A DNA stretch of 64,000 nt from Plotosus lineatus (GCA_024760905.1 CM045735.1:31345749-31409748); one strand, 5' to 3'; positions 43,401 to 49,460 are shown, counted from the first letter of the stretch. Numbers and translations are program-made. Notes: a model not told the origin generated them from the sequence alone.

Positions 43401-46047
43401 GTGGCATAGGTGAGTATATCTGCAGCACAGCAAAACAAGACCTGGGGTGTGTGTGTAAGTGTAAGGATTGTGAAGGTGAGTCGAAGATGTTGATGCATGG
43501 TGAGATTTATGTGTCCGAATGGCATGTTCTCTGATCACAGGATGGAGATGACTGAAGACGAGAAGGATGTCATCCCTGCAGATGTGGTCAATGAATCAGT
43601 GTTTGACACTCCTACTGAGGCACTAGTTTCTGTAAGACACAACAGCACACACATTTTTGGAAGTTTCAGCAGGATAATTTAAAAATACGTTATGCTTCAT
43701 CACATAATTTTCAGAATGTCTTGAAACACAAGCCTGATTCAAGTGTGATTCTTCGCTTCATCTGAAATCAGTAATTATTTGTTGTGACCGTATAGTTCTG
43801 TATTTGTTTACCATAGGTAACGGAGTCTCTGGTACATGCTCAGATAAAGAAGCATATTTTAATTTGATTTTGTAGTGGAGGAATGGGCAACATTTTCTGA
43901 ACATCACACAGTCCGAAAGCAGTGAAAAGATGCCAGTAAACCTGTTTAACCTATAACAGAATCACACTTCAAATGAATAGGATAAAGAATTCGGTGGGAA
44001 TCAGTCCTAGCGGATAGCCTCAGTTTGCTGCCCCCAACAAATTGCTCACTACTCTGTATAGTCTACTATATTTTGAGGACATGTGGTGTTATTGTAGTCG
44101 GAGTCGTACATTGTATCCCAAAGTGCATCATGAAAAGTAGTGTACAACACAGACATTTATTAGATGCCGCATTGACGATTAGGACTGTGTATGTGTGCGT
44201 ATGAATGATGGGAACATTGACCTGTATCTGTATGACTATGCATGTATACTACACTGGTCAAACTGAAGAGCATCATAGGGAAAGCACAACACACAACATT
44301 TAGAGGCTGAGAAGACCTACAGCAGCAAACGGCCCCCATTAGGTTCTATTCCTATTGTTGTCATTTCACTTTGGTGCCTCCTTTAGTGATAGCTTTCTGT
44401 CAACCTCTTCTGCACCTCCTGTGGACCTGCAAAAAATAAAAATATATTTTACAATTATAGTAGCATTTTTAGAAAGCTGATTATGAAATGAGGAATGGTT
44501 TTGCTTTGTGTGCTTAAAACAATGCCTTGTTTGTGTGCATTTATTGGGGAACTCAGATGTTTAATCATTTTGGGCTTTTTTAGATGATGACCACTTGGTT
44601 TTGAACAATACTTTCTTTATGTACTAAAGCCTAAGGAAGTGAACTGCAAGCAGGCTGAAGATAAGGATGGAGCAGAAGTGGAGCAAGAGTCCGCTTTGAA
44701 GAATGGCATGGGTGATGAGGAAAAGGAAATTGAGGCTGAGGAACAGGCTAAAGAATACACAGATCTTTTTCAAAAGGTTATACATAAGTATGATCAGGAA
44801 CAGTCCTCAATGTGTATCATATCAACCTTAAAGGTTGTAGAAGAGTGAAGGTTACTGAAATGTGAATAAAAATTTAGTTGACACGGTTGTCTTTGTTCTG
44901 CTGTATACTGGAATAAAATATTTAGTGTACCTTGATTATAATACATATACCTACGTACATATCCTCTCTTCTGCAGGACGTGTGTCATACTGTGGATACT
45001 CCAGAGGAACCTGCAGCAACGCAACAGGAAGTGGCATCTGTAGCTGAAGAGCACCATGACATGGAATTGGGCACTGTAGCTCATGTGCATCAAGATGATG
45101 ATCCTGCAGCTGAGGGAAGGGTCGTTGAAAATGAACAGCAAGAGGTAGGCACACAAGTAGCTCCTGCAGCTGAGGAGGAATGGGAAGTAGCTCCTGCAAA
45201 TGAAGTAGTAGGTCCTGCATCTGAAGATGAACAGGAAGAAGTGTCTGTCTCTGAAAAGGAAAAACCAGAAGCTCCCACAACTGAAGAAGGTGAAGCCACT
45301 GTAGCTGAGGAGAAACAGGACGTAGCTTATGGAAAGAATAAAGTAGTTCCTGCAGCTGATGAAGAATGGGAAGTAGCTTCCGAAATGGAGAAAAGTGACA
45401 GTGTTTCTGTATCTGAGAAGGAACTCGAGGTTAGAACTGAAATCGAAGATAATGAAGTTGTTCCCAAAGTTGCAAAACAGGAAGTAGATCCTTCCAGCAC
45501 GGAATTGTCTGCTTCACTTGCCCCAGATGCTGAGGAAGCACAAGCACAGGAAGAGGCAATGGATGTCGGGAATGATTCTGGTGATGAAACAGATATGTCT
45601 GAACAGTCTTATAAGGAAGAAGGGAGTCAGTCTTCTGGAGACAGACCAAACACACTGGTGGTGGAGGAGGAGGAAGCTACTGAAAATGAGGATGAGATGG
45701 ATGAAGAGGAAAAGAATCTGGATGAAACTTCTGATTCTTCAAAGGGTCTTCGAGGAGCCAGAACCTCAGCAGGGCCTACAACCTCCAAACGCACTTCAAA
45801 AAGACTGAGCAAGATTACCCTACAGGACGAAGAGGACGAACAAGGAGCGGAGGAAGCGGTTGAAGAGGATAAGGGAATGAGCACAGAGGAAGAAAAGGTG
45901 ACAACAGAGGAGGAGGCAGAGCACAGTTCAGATGAGGAGGCGCAAGGACAGGATCCACCAGTGATTGACAAGCGGGTGTTGAGGGGGAAAACCAAAGTGA
46001 TCCAGACAATGCAGCGAACCAGAACCAAGCGACGTGGCAAGATGTGA
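9933..46047 (+). CDS. fam169a: FAM169A-like gene 1, 12 coding exons (complete coding region)
   Basis: Spliced coding exons: 9933-10067, 12368-12467, 12574-12659, 18879-19050, 20582-20761, 21553-21675, 23104-23201, 24199-24241, 26751-26859, 43541-43631, 44630-44776, 44977-46047. All introns are GT-AG, phases agree, and the sum is 2355 nt (784 aa plus stop; human FAM169A is about 670 aa from memory). The family is recognised from MEFPADVLE at the start, [46 protein letters not shown] and the C-terminal [10 protein letters not shown]. Human FAM169A is described as a soluble lamin-associated nuclear protein; its molecular function is not established. Residues about 45-265 look like a GNAT acetyltransferase fold. 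Residues about 350-784 are acidic and probably disordered. The start ATG lies 2 nt after an acceptor, so at least one non-coding 5' exon lies upstream and was not found. The exon 7 and 11 borders have alternatives. Family assignment is firm; the A versus B paralogue name is less so. Confidence 0.85.
10462..10605. repeat. Inverted repeat with about 28-bp arms
   Basis: Arms 10462-10490 and 10576-10605 (GAAGTAGGCGTTTGCCGC versus the reverse complement of GCGGCAAGCGCCTACTTTC) with a loop of about 85 bp. The segment is CpG-richer than its surroundings. It could be a foldback element or one end of an unknown transposon. Confidence 0.6.
10863..10977 (+). other. Possible terminal exon or retro-fragment encoding a basic peptide
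   Basis: After an AG (10861-10862), an open frame reads [20 protein letters not shown] then [17 protein letters not shown] and a TAA at 10975. An AATAAA follows at 11031 and a GT-rich tract after it. This is the layout of the 3' end of an mRNA, inside the first intron of gene 1. I do not recognise the peptide. It may be the end of a transposon gene or of a retrocopy. Confidence 0.3.
11428..11690 (+). mobile_element. SINE-A copy 2 (head truncated)
   Basis: Plus strand, starting at the body (cccagttagctgcactgggg), through the LINE 5'-like segment (11574-11633) to the LINE 3'-like tail (11637-11683, ending aaaagccgaaaggaag). The tRNA head is missing. Confidence 0.75.
12000..12095 (-). mobile_element. 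tRNA-like SINE fragment
   Basis: The reverse complement starts GGGCTACCGAGTAGCGCATT and contains a box-B-like GGTTTGAATCCAGG. This is a tRNA-derived head of a SINE unrelated to SINE-A. It sits in an intron and lacks a full cloverleaf, so it is not a tRNA gene. Confidence 0.45.
12368..12467 (+). CDS. fam169a: fam169 gene 1, coding exon 2
   Basis: 100 nt, enters in phase 0 and leaves with one base of the next codon. Acceptor GTTTCAG, donor CACAG|GTAATA. It encodes [15 protein letters not shown] and [13 protein letters not shown], matching the FAM169 segment [10 protein letters not shown]...ILALFAPEDSLT recalled from the human protein. Gene 2 has an exon of identical length and phase at 57357. 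Confidence 0.88.
12574..12659 (+). CDS. fam169a: fam169 gene 1, coding exon 3
   Basis: 86 nt; the split codon with exon 2 gives Ala. It encodes [19 protein letters not shown] and SRREGLVK, matching the family pattern VALYLADQWW..DDI. Pyrimidine-rich acceptor TTTTTCCAG, donor AAG|GTAATA. Only 106 bp of intron separate it from exon 2. Confidence 0.88.
12756..13085 (-). mobile_element. SINE-B copy 1
   Basis: Minus strand. The head and body are the same as SINE-A (tRNA-like end at about 13030-13085, ttgataaccccgttagctgc, gaaagtcagcaatggttctt). The 3' tail is different: ttctgtaaccgcttaatcc at 12766 followed by attagggttgcgaggaggct. Confidence 0.7.
13151..13222. repeat. (GT)n-(AT)n microsatellite
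   Basis: GT repeats from 13151 grading into pure AT up to 13219. Confidence 0.95.
13229..13530 (+). mobile_element. SINE-C copy 1
   Basis: tRNA-like head (GGCCGGTGGTGTAGTGATTA, box-B-like region near 13285-13297) and a body ending cttcacgctacggaaaccgg...gcctgatgagccac. A second, minus-strand copy lies at 51430-51730. Confidence 0.65.
13537..15088 (+). mobile_element. Tc1-like transposon copy 1 with broken transposase
   Basis: 1552 bp, flanked by TA at 13535-13536 and 15089-15090. Terminal repeats start CTAGTCCTTCTCAAAAAATT at both ends. The plus-strand transposase starts at 13866 ([20 protein letters not shown]). It has the paired DNA-binding part and the catalytic triad regions ([35 protein letters not shown]), but has small deletions near 13932, 13985 and 14117 and is not translatable as one frame. 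Near-identical families occur in many fishes and in lampreys (known from the literature). Confidence 0.9.
13866..14807 (+). pseudogene. Tc1 transposase pseudogene
   Basis: Homology runs from [11 protein letters not shown] to [16 protein letters not shown] over at least three frames. A stretch of about 18 codons expected after the sequence QWTE is missing (junction near 14117). The same gap occurs in the second copy at 42150. Confidence 0.85.
15128..15234. repeat. Long hairpin in intron
   Basis: A 23-bp perfect inverted repeat (15128-15150 and 15212-15234, AAGTAAAAATAAAAGGACAG at the outer edge) continues inward as imperfect pairing around tctattgaa, leaving a loop of about 18 nt. As RNA it would form a stem of about 44 bp. 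It may be a tiny MITE or a hairpin RNA precursor. Confidence 0.65.
15475..17960 (-). mobile_element. Second LINE family, decayed (endonuclease and RT)
   Basis: Minus strand, 5' to 3'. Endonuclease region at about 17130-16722 ([46 protein letters not shown]), linker at 16667-16023, RT at 15960-15477 ([15 protein letters not shown] [33 protein letters not shown], catalytic [15 protein letters not shown]). Frameshifts and stops separate the pieces. The RT sequence differs from the RTE-like copies. Its clade is uncertain. Confidence 0.75.
17961..18878. other. Intron sequence, mostly unassigned
   Basis: 18145-18200 (tacactatggccaaacatat) resembles the terminus of another Tc1-like family widespread in fishes. 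The rest to the acceptor at 18877 shows nothing recognisable. Confidence 0.35.
18879..19050 (+). CDS. fam169a: fam169 gene 1, coding exon 4
   Basis: 172 nt (57 codons plus one base), acceptor TATTTTAG, donor GAGAG|GTATGT. It encodes [40 protein letters not shown] and [12 protein letters not shown]. The last piece is the hydrophobic strand that precedes the acetyl-CoA loop in GNAT folds. It is about 79 percent identical to the gene 2 copy at 59965. Confidence 0.9.
19112..20286 (+). mobile_element. hAT element with BED-finger fragment, internally deleted
   Basis: Ends CAGTGGTTCTCAAATG and, at the right, the reverse complement of CAGTGCTTCTCAATTATT. 8-bp target duplication TTTTAAAG (19104-19111) and TTTTAAGG (20287-20294). 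An open frame at 19287-19793 encodes a ZBED5-like N-terminus: BED finger (LCFNCAVV...[10 protein letters not shown]...KFRRHL) and [20 protein letters not shown]. The catalytic and C-terminal parts are deleted. Confidence 0.85.
19287..19793 (+). pseudogene. ZBED5-like hAT transposase fragment
   Basis: 168 codons. Zinc-binding CxxC (CLLC) and a histidine in KFRRHLD, then a helix-rich segment. Only the N-terminal part of a protein that is normally 600 aa or more. Lies wholly inside the hAT element, so it is not a host gene. Confidence 0.7.
20582..20761 (+). CDS. fam169a: fam169 gene 1, coding exon 5 (GNAT-like motif A)
   Basis: 180 nt, acceptor CTCCTGCAG, donor AATG|GTAAGA. It encodes residues 165-224: a strand ([13 protein letters not shown]), the loop R191-G-K-G-Y-G196 at 20659-20676, then helix [11 protein letters not shown]. 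This is the GNAT motif A arrangement, with an R-x-x-G-x-G loop that normally wraps the acetyl-CoA pyrophosphate. The corresponding human FAM169A loop, from memory, is RGKDFG, so the fish version is closer to an active consensus. Catalysis is inference. Confidence 0.88.
21036..21130 (+). mobile_element. hAT end fragment
   Basis: gcaggggtccccaatcactg followed by ggctgcggaacagc and taccgggccgcag resembles the terminal region of a common fish hAT family. No matching second end was found nearby. Confidence 0.45.
21553..21675 (+). CDS. fam169a: fam169 gene 1, coding exon 6
   Basis: 123 nt, acceptor CTCTGCAG, donor AACG|GTAAAT, phase 1 in and out. It encodes [20 protein letters not shown] and [20 protein letters not shown], which matches the family segment ...YFEKYPGDHELLWEVEGVG.WYQR. 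In the GNAT comparison this is the terminal strand and the region where an aromatic residue often sits. Confidence 0.87.
21993..22829 (-). mobile_element. pogo/Tigger-like non-autonomous element, copy 1
   Basis: 837 bp flanked by TA (21991-21992, 22830-22831), with terminal repeats CCGTATTCGACGTGATAAGC at the left and the reverse complement of CCGTATTCGACGTAATCAGC at the right. On the minus strand a short frame ending in ...[14 protein letters not shown] may be the tail of a transposase. A second, rearranged copy is at 36786-37500. Confidence 0.75.
23104..23201 (+). CDS. fam169a: fam169 gene 1, coding exon 7 (borders uncertain)
   Basis: The exon begins the linker after the folded domain: [26 protein letters not shown]. 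Its acceptor is a tandem AAGTAG (AG at 23099-23100 and 23102-23103), so start 23101 adds one Val without breaking frame. The donor is unclear: ACT|GTGGGT (end 23201) or GAG|GTGGAG (end 23165) both keep phase 0, needed because the next exon is open only in phase 0. Confidence 0.6.
24199..24241 (+). CDS. fam169a: fam169 gene 1, coding exon 8 (micro-exon)
   Basis: 43-nt exon encoding [14 protein letters not shown] plus one base. Acceptor CACCACAG, donor GAAG|GTATGT, both good matches. Entering in phase 0 it has no stop and hands phase 1 to the next exon, which then reads [18 protein letters not shown]. Support is the coherent reading frame; I recall no orthologous peptide for it. Confidence 0.6.
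24360..24560 (-). mobile_element. SINE-D body fragment
   Basis: Contains gtctttggactgtcagagga and cagtgggcaatttaaagtag, the reverse of the common fish tRNA-SINE body (cctcccacagtccaaagacatg). Decayed, with no clear ends. Confidence 0.5.
24925..25252 (+). mobile_element. SINE-B copy 2
   Basis: Plus strand: head (caatcccaaggttggggctt), shared body (ctctctcactgcctgtggtg, ctgactttcatcaagagta twice) and the B-type tail (ccaattaggattaagctgtt) ending gaatgaatga. Confidence 0.65.
25536..26458. mobile_element. mariner-type MITE-E with nested LINE end
   Basis: 923 bp flanked by TA (25534-25535, 26459-26460). Terminal repeats of 20 bp with one mismatch: CAGACGCTCCCCGACTTACG and the reverse complement of the right end. 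Contains a 124-bp LINE 3' fragment at 26129-26252. Confidence 0.8.
26129..26252 (-). mobile_element. RTE-like LINE 3' fragment (L3)
   Basis: Minus strand. Only the last 124 bp of the LINE family (cttttcctttcggctgttcc at its 3' end), strongly 5' truncated, inside MITE-E. Confidence 0.8.
26751..26859 (+). CDS. fam169a: fam169 gene 1, coding exon 9 (basic patch)
   Basis: 109 nt, strong acceptor (T-rich tract then CTGTGCAG), donor AACAG|GTACTT. It encodes [20 protein letters not shown] followed by [17 protein letters not shown]. The RQRKRVR cluster is a plausible nuclear localisation signal and sits where human FAM169A carries a Lys/Arg-rich stretch (recalled as NLKRPKIGKR). Confidence 0.75.
27011..28272 (+). 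mobile_element. hAT element 2 with degenerate transposase
   Basis: 14-bp perfect inverted repeats CATAGCTGCCAACT (27011-27024) and AGTTGGCAGCTATG (28259-28272), flanked by CCACAC on both sides (27005-27010, 28273-28278). Transposase pieces at 27157-27495 ([34 protein letters not shown]) and 27728-27976 ([20 protein letters not shown], the hAT C-terminal dimerisation motif). The catalytic middle is deleted. Confidence 0.85.
27157..27976 (+). pseudogene. hAT transposase pseudogene
   Basis: An N-terminal 112-codon piece and a C-terminal 82-codon piece are joined by about 230 bp with stops and frameshifts (27496-27727). An Asp-Asp-Glu core is not visible. Confidence 0.75.
28676..29342 (+). mobile_element. 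MITE-A copy 2
   Basis: Starts CAGTGGTACCTCACCTTACG after TA at 28674-28675 and ends gtgaggtaccagtg, running into a (GT)n tract. An internal motif caatgggaggccagcggggc is present twice (about 29090 and 29160). Same family as 39033-40027. Confidence 0.75.
29341..29461. repeat. (GT)n-(GTAT)n-(AT)n microsatellite
   Basis: Simple repeat abutting the end of MITE-A. Open frames over it encode only His-Thr or Ile-Tyr repeats and are not genes. Confidence 0.95.
29479..30262 (+). mobile_element. Second Tc1-like family, 3' truncated
   Basis: Starts cagtggggccaataagtatt. Transposase N-terminal half in two frames from about 29817 ([23 protein letters not shown], then [20 protein letters not shown] at 30046), stopping near 30262 before the catalytic core. 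The DNA-binding region differs clearly from the Tc1 at 13537. A poly(T) run at 29629-29659 interrupts the 5' part. Confidence 0.75.
30290..30385. mobile_element. hAT terminal fragment
   Basis: ccatggagccgcaccagaaa and gggttgccgacccctgg match the remembered terminal region of a common vertebrate hAT group. Single end only. Confidence 0.45.
31098..31127. repeat. (GT)n microsatellite
   Basis: About 14 GT units. Confidence 0.95.
31140..31320 (+). mobile_element. MITE-D copy 2
   Basis: Matches 1355-1504 over about 150 bp (ttctttagaggggaacat, taaaccttgtataagtaacc). No second terminus recognised. Confidence 0.55.
31321..32245. other. Unassigned sequence inside the 16-kb unit
   Basis: 31400-31690 is GC-richer and may be an LTR-retrotransposon or other repeat remnant. 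The remainder is AT-rich and featureless. Confidence 0.3.
32246..32520. repeat. Compound (GT)n/(AT)n/(GTAT)n microsatellite, 275 bp
   Basis: Long compound simple repeat that directly abuts the LINE fragment starting at 32521. All frames read through as Tyr-Ile-Cys-Val repeats, giving spurious open frames on both strands. Confidence 0.95.
32521..33548 (-). mobile_element. RTE-like LINE fragment (L4)
   Basis: Minus strand, internal RT part only (pieces matching MFADDIVICSE and [20 protein letters not shown], several indels). The 3' end is replaced by the microsatellite and the 5' end stops at the sequence ttcaaagtactc. Confidence 0.8.
33549..34158. other. Unassigned AT-rich sequence
   Basis: Contains poly(A) at 33567-33583 and short tandem-like catacatacaaat stretches around 34040-34100. 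No recognised element. Confidence 0.4.
34159..34291 (+). mobile_element. SINE-A copy 3, 3' fragment
   Basis: Plus strand: gcaaagccgtcagtgtgttt, gggttgtgacaggaaggaca and the LINE-like tail ending gggaaaaagccgaaaagaag. Confidence 0.7.
34602..35071 (+). mobile_element. RTE-like LINE fragment (L5, part 1)
   Basis: Plus strand: linker region before RT ([40 protein letters not shown]). It ends in a 56-bp segment (35016-35071) that recurs identically at 37546-37601, where the same LINE continues. Confidence 0.8.
35234..36770 (-). mobile_element. RTE-like LINE 5' part (L6)
   Basis: Minus strand: 5' end and endonuclease ([56 protein letters not shown]) followed by the linker. It stops where RT would begin. 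The opposite orientation to its neighbours L5 parts 1 and 2 implies rearrangement or a separate insertion. Confidence 0.8.
36786..37500 (-). mobile_element. pogo/Tigger-like element, copy 2
   Basis: Aligns with 22190-22790 (gagcaggagaatcgggtgaa, tccatatctggctcat, attccccagtggcagggggt). The minus strand reads [20 protein letters not shown] then FSPDSPAH, an acidic tail like that of pogo-type transposases. Interrupted by poly(T) at 37171-37196 and by (AT)n at 37443-37479. Confidence 0.6.
37546..38985 (+). mobile_element. RTE-like LINE fragment (L5, part 2) with 3' end
   Basis: Plus strand: RT and C-terminal part. Pieces read [60 protein letters not shown] and end IHCGDP-stop at 38958. The catalytic FADD is changed to FEDD at 38268-38279, so the RT is dead. 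Confidence 0.85.
39033..40027 (+). mobile_element. MITE-A, complete copy
   Basis: 995 bp flanked by TA (39031-39032, 40028-40029). Ends CAGTGGTACCTCACCTTACA and the reverse complement of CAGTCATACCTCACTTTACG. No coding capacity. TA targets and terminal repeats indicate a mariner-type non-autonomous element. Confidence 0.8.
40891..41240 (+). mobile_element. SINE-A copy 4, full length with target duplication
   Basis: 350 bp: tRNA-Glu-like head at 40891-40965 (GGTGGTCTAGTGGTTAGG; box B GGGTTCAAGTCTCC), body, LINE 5'-like segment at about 41118-41170 and LINE 3'-like tail ending aaaagccgaaagg. Flanked by a perfect 16-bp duplication GTACTGATAAACATTA (40875-40890, 41241-41256) of Tc1 terminal sequence. 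Confidence 0.92.
41457..42411 (-). pseudogene. Tc1 transposase pseudogene, copy 2
   Basis: Two overlapping frames (42411-41830 and 41894-41457). The catalytic regions [13 protein letters not shown] and [15 protein letters not shown] are intact; the DESK region is disturbed (reads LDQSKHF-like), and the shared internal deletion removes part of the DNA-binding region. Confidence 0.85.
42948..43540 (+). other. Intron remainder before coding exon 10
   Basis: Old SINE-D-like body at 43140-43290 (cctatctcagtggtcatagc, acaaccattcacaca). Otherwise nothing. Confidence 0.4.
43541..43631 (+). CDS. fam169a: fam169 gene 1, coding exon 10
   Basis: 91 nt after a 16.7-kb intron. Acceptor GATCACAG, donor TCT|GTAAGA. 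One base completes the split Arg codon, then [20 protein letters not shown] and [10 protein letters not shown]. Acidic, low-complexity linker. Placement relies on frame and splice signals; the peptide fits the acidic middle of the family but is poorly conserved. Confidence 0.7.
43632..44629 (+). other. Intron between coding exons 10 and 11
   Basis: No recognised element. Confidence 0.5.
44630..44776 (+). CDS. fam169a: fam169 gene 1, coding exon 11
   Basis: 147 nt, 49 codons, phase 0 to 0. It encodes an acidic stretch such as [19 protein letters not shown] and [20 protein letters not shown]. Two acceptors are possible (AG at 44628-44629 or 44634-44635), differing by two residues in frame. The donor AAG|GTTATA is weak but is the one that keeps frame with the final exon. 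Confidence 0.65.
44977..46047 (+). CDS. fam169a: fam169 gene 1, last coding exon (acidic tail)
   Basis: 1071 nt, 356 codons plus TGA, acceptor CTCTTCTGCAG. It encodes a long Glu/Asp-rich, probably disordered tail. Within it the pattern PAA(E/D)EEWEVA appears twice (near 45165 and 45351), and VSVSEKE also appears twice. The end reads [18 protein letters not shown] then [10 protein letters not shown], a basic C-terminus that matches the human FAM169A ending pattern VVDRRNLRRK. That match makes this the true terminal exon. Confidence 0.88.
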   Translation, partial: DVCHTVDTPEEPAATQQEVASVAEEHHDMELGTVAHVHQDDDPAAEGRVVENEQQEVGTQVAPAAEEEWEVAPANEVVGPASEDEQEEVSVSEKEKPEAPTTEEGEATVAEEKQDVAYGKNKVVPAADEEWEVASEMEKSDSVSVSEKELEVRTEIEDNEVVPKVAKQEVDPSSTELSASLAPDAEEAQAQEEAMDVGNDSGDETDMSEQSYKEEGSQSSGDRPNTLVVEEEEATENEDEMDEEEKNLDETSDSSKGLRGARTSAGPTTSKRTSKRLSKITLQDEEDEQGAEEAVEEDKGMSTEEEKVTTEEEAEHSSDEEAQGQDPPVIDKRVLRGKTKVIQTMQRTRTKRRGKM

Positions 46048-46634
46048 ACACACTTCATACGCATGTGCACTGGATCTTGCTCTTACCCAAGCACATATTT
46101 TAATAATGCACACGGTTAATATTTCAAAAAAGTTTCAAAACATTAAAAAGTCACTAAGAGGTGTGTGTGTGTGTGTGCGCGTGTGTAAGAGCTTGCATAT
46201 GTGTGTATTAATGGTCTCGATAAACACATGCATAAAGGAGCTCAAACATGACGTGGTGGGGTTTTTTAAATTCTGGATTTTTATATTGAGGTTTGTGGTA
46301 ATGATGCTTCACGGTGTTCTAAGAGCTACTCAATAAGTTAACTCGGTTTTTATTACCAAACAGGAAAACAAAACCCCCTAACATTTCAGGTGTTTATATT
46401 TCCAGAAGACATGCTTTATCGAACTTGGTTATTGATTGGTTTCAATCCTGTTTGTAAACATACTGATCTACCTTCACCATTTAATCGCAATTTCAGTTTG
46501 CCCAGTCAGGACTGTATGATGAGCAGTTATTTGTTAAAGGCGAAGTGAATATTAATGAAAAGATCCTGTGATGGGAGATCTAAGCAATTATTCATAAAAA
46601 TATCTTCAGTTTGCTTCTGATGTTTCAGTGTATG

Positions 46635-46691
<57 letters not shown>

Positions 46692-48590
46692 ATAAAACAA
46701 TAATTCGTCTTTGAAAATATTGGTGAAACGACCCTGAGAGGAAAGATCGGAGATCTGATTTCTGACTTAACCGTACATCAATGGTTTTCACTTGGTGGTC
46801 CGTTGGTAGATTTCTGTTAACAATTTCATGTTGATCCGTTTTACTGTTGTGGGCTTTTTTTTAAATATATGCTGCTCTTGTTTCTCTGTCCACTCAATGA
46901 CTCGTCTCTTCCTTCCAAACTGCATCTGTCTGGCATAGTGATCGTCTTTTGCTCTGATTAAGTTAGCAGTGTATGTTCTTGACGACCCTGCTTGCCGTGA
47001 TTTCCCCCAAAAAAAAAAAAAAAAAAAAAAAAAAGAAAGGATCTTGGCACATGTTCACTTGAGCACATAAACCATTTTGCCACCGCTGGCTTCAATTTAA
47101 TGAACCGTGTGATTTTCATCTGGCATGTTCTGCAATACACAGTTTACCATGTGAGGTCACTGATTTCTAAAAGTCAGTCTTTAAAGTGACACGAATTTTG
47201 TTTGGAGGAAGATCTCAAAGTTCCTTGTTTTGCAGCATGGTCGGGTTTTGTTTTTGTGGTCTTCATTGGAAATTGGTGTCTTGTGTTCTGTTTTTCAGAG
47301 GTACCAGCCTTTCCCTGTACAGTCTACTGGCTTTGTCAAATTCCTTTTTGTTAATCTTCAGCTTGTTTAAAGTACCGATTGAAGGCAGATCATCTACAGG
47401 ACAGCAAGGTGCTTGGATAGAGTTCTGCTTTTCTTTAAGTTTGGTTTGAAATTTCCTTGAAACGTGTCAAATTTTTGGTCAAGTTTTGATATTTCTTGCT
47501 TTTGAAAATGCCTGGAGTATCATATAACCTGGTTTTGGTGTTACTTTGTTTTTATTGCTTCTCATTGATTGATTTGCCAGTTTGCTCTTCATTCAGAGTT
47601 TGCAAGTTGCACTTTGTCTTCGAGTTGGAGGAGGAATGTTGGTGCATATCGTTAGTAGTACGATTATCGTTCAGCTTCAATGTCCGTGACGGAAAGAAGT
47701 CTGCTCAGAAGAAAATCAAGAATTTGTCGATGGCTTTCCATCAATCAGAAATGAAACTATTTAGGATATGCTTTATTATATTCCCAACCGCTGGATATGG
47801 ACAGTTGTTCTGTGATTTGCTAGGAGGTCTGCTCATGTATTGTGGGTACAGAAAAACAAAATGGCAGAACTCCAGAAAGATTCTAAAGCATGAGCCATTA
47901 TACAAGTTCATTTCAGCTTTGTGGGCTACAACCCACATTGCACACAATTGGACACCACAAAGCTAAGGTCTTGTATAATTTAGAGTGTATTTCAGATGAA
48001 GTCAGTGTTACAGGTTATTACTTGAATCTGAACTAAAGAGAAAAATTAATAATTTGATTGTTACTCAAATGGGACAAATGTGTTGCAAGAATATTGTATT
48101 ATCTTGTCAGTTGGGTTAATCTAATAAAATGATTGAAATGGATAAAATAGTGTATCGTGCAGCCTAAAACTATTGTAACCCTCATCAGTAAAAGTACATT
48201 TAAGTTCATATTTGATCTTTTTATTCCTTTTGTTTTGGTTTGTTTGCTTATTTCTGTACAGCTTACGCTTACCACACGAGGGCGCTCCAAGGTTAAAATA
48301 ATCAAACACGCAATCCTGATCTGTTTCCCTCCCCACTCCAGTGGCAGTAATTGAACAAACGTGTGTGTGTTACATTTTAGATTGACTGTCTTTTCATAGG
48401 TTTCACTTCTGTAATCACTGCATTTCCATACTGTTTCCAAATCCACATTTCAACTCGAATACCCTTTTTACTGTGAATTTTTTTTTGTGTGACTTTTCCT
48501 TATTTTGTCTCATATTACTGCACCGTATTACTGATTTAGTTCAAGCTGTGACTTTATTTCTGTAGCAAATAAATGATAATCTTTATATTC
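46048..48590 (+). other. Probable 3' UTR of fam169 gene 1
   Basis: About 2.5 kb after the stop codon with few interspersed repeats, unlike nearly everything else in the window. It holds (GT)n at 46160-46188, (GT)n(AT)n(AC)n at 46637-46690 and a poly(A) stretch at 47010-47034. A 3' UTR is inferred from position and from the AATAAA at 48568. An open frame at 47496-47966 is not recognised and is not called as a gene. Confidence 0.45.
48568..48573 (+). promoter_or_regulatory. Candidate poly(A) signal AATAAA
   Basis: AATAAA 2.5 kb after the gene 1 stop, followed by a T/GT-rich stretch (48601-48622) of the kind found downstream of cleavage sites. An earlier AATAAA at 46691, just after a microsatellite, is an alternative. 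No transcript evidence is available. Confidence 0.4.
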
Positions 48591-49460
48591 ATTAGATTTT
48601 GACATTGTTTACTTTGTACCAGGCTCCTTATTCATCTTGCCTTTGAGTTTCAGTAGTACTTGTAATTTAACGAGATTTTGATTGAGCCTGTTTCGGAAAA
48701 ACAATCGTGCAGAAGTTCAATGTTCAGCATCGCAATCACTTTTATTATTGATATATATAAACGTGGAGATTGGATCAGTGTTGTCCATTTCAGCTCCATC
48801 GATTCACTTAAAAGATAATATTTAAACTCGCTCAAAGAAAACGTGATGTATGTTCAAGATAAGGTCTATAATGAAATGAATGAATGAATGAACAGTATCT
48901 CATGAAAAAGAGTCAAGTTATTCCGGATATCAGCCCAACTGGGATCAGTTATCACACGTCTCTATTTAAACCTTTCTCTATATTCAGTGTGAGCTCAAGA
49001 CTATGAGTGTGATGTACAGTACATTGGCTGCTTACAAAAGAGAAGACCTGCAGTCTATTTAGTTGCACCGCCTTTATCTTTGATTACAGAATCTGATCTG
49101 CAGGATATTGTTTCATAAACGTTGGGCAGCGTGGCCTTTATTTCCTCCCCAAATCCAAACGGCCATATTAGGCTCATTGGCTGCTCCAAATTTCCCCTTG
49201 TTACTGTGGGTAGGCCCTGTGATGGCGAGCTATTCAGGGTGTACCGCCCTCTTTGCCCAGTGTTGGCTATGATGGAATTCGGCCGATTCAATTCGGTTTT
49301 ATTTGTATGGCGCTTTTTTCCCCCCTCAACATTGTAAACCTTCACTGTGTAAAGCTGTTTTGTGACAAAGTACAGAAGAGTTTAAACATTTTCTACAGCC
49401 CTACACATCTCATGAGAGAGGGAGAGAAACTCCTGATGTTTTATATTGTAGAGTTTAAAT

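Noticed and set aside
44951..45299. Frames antisense to the last fam169 exon (up to 147 codons)
   Set aside because: Result of biased GAA/GAG codon use on the coding strand.
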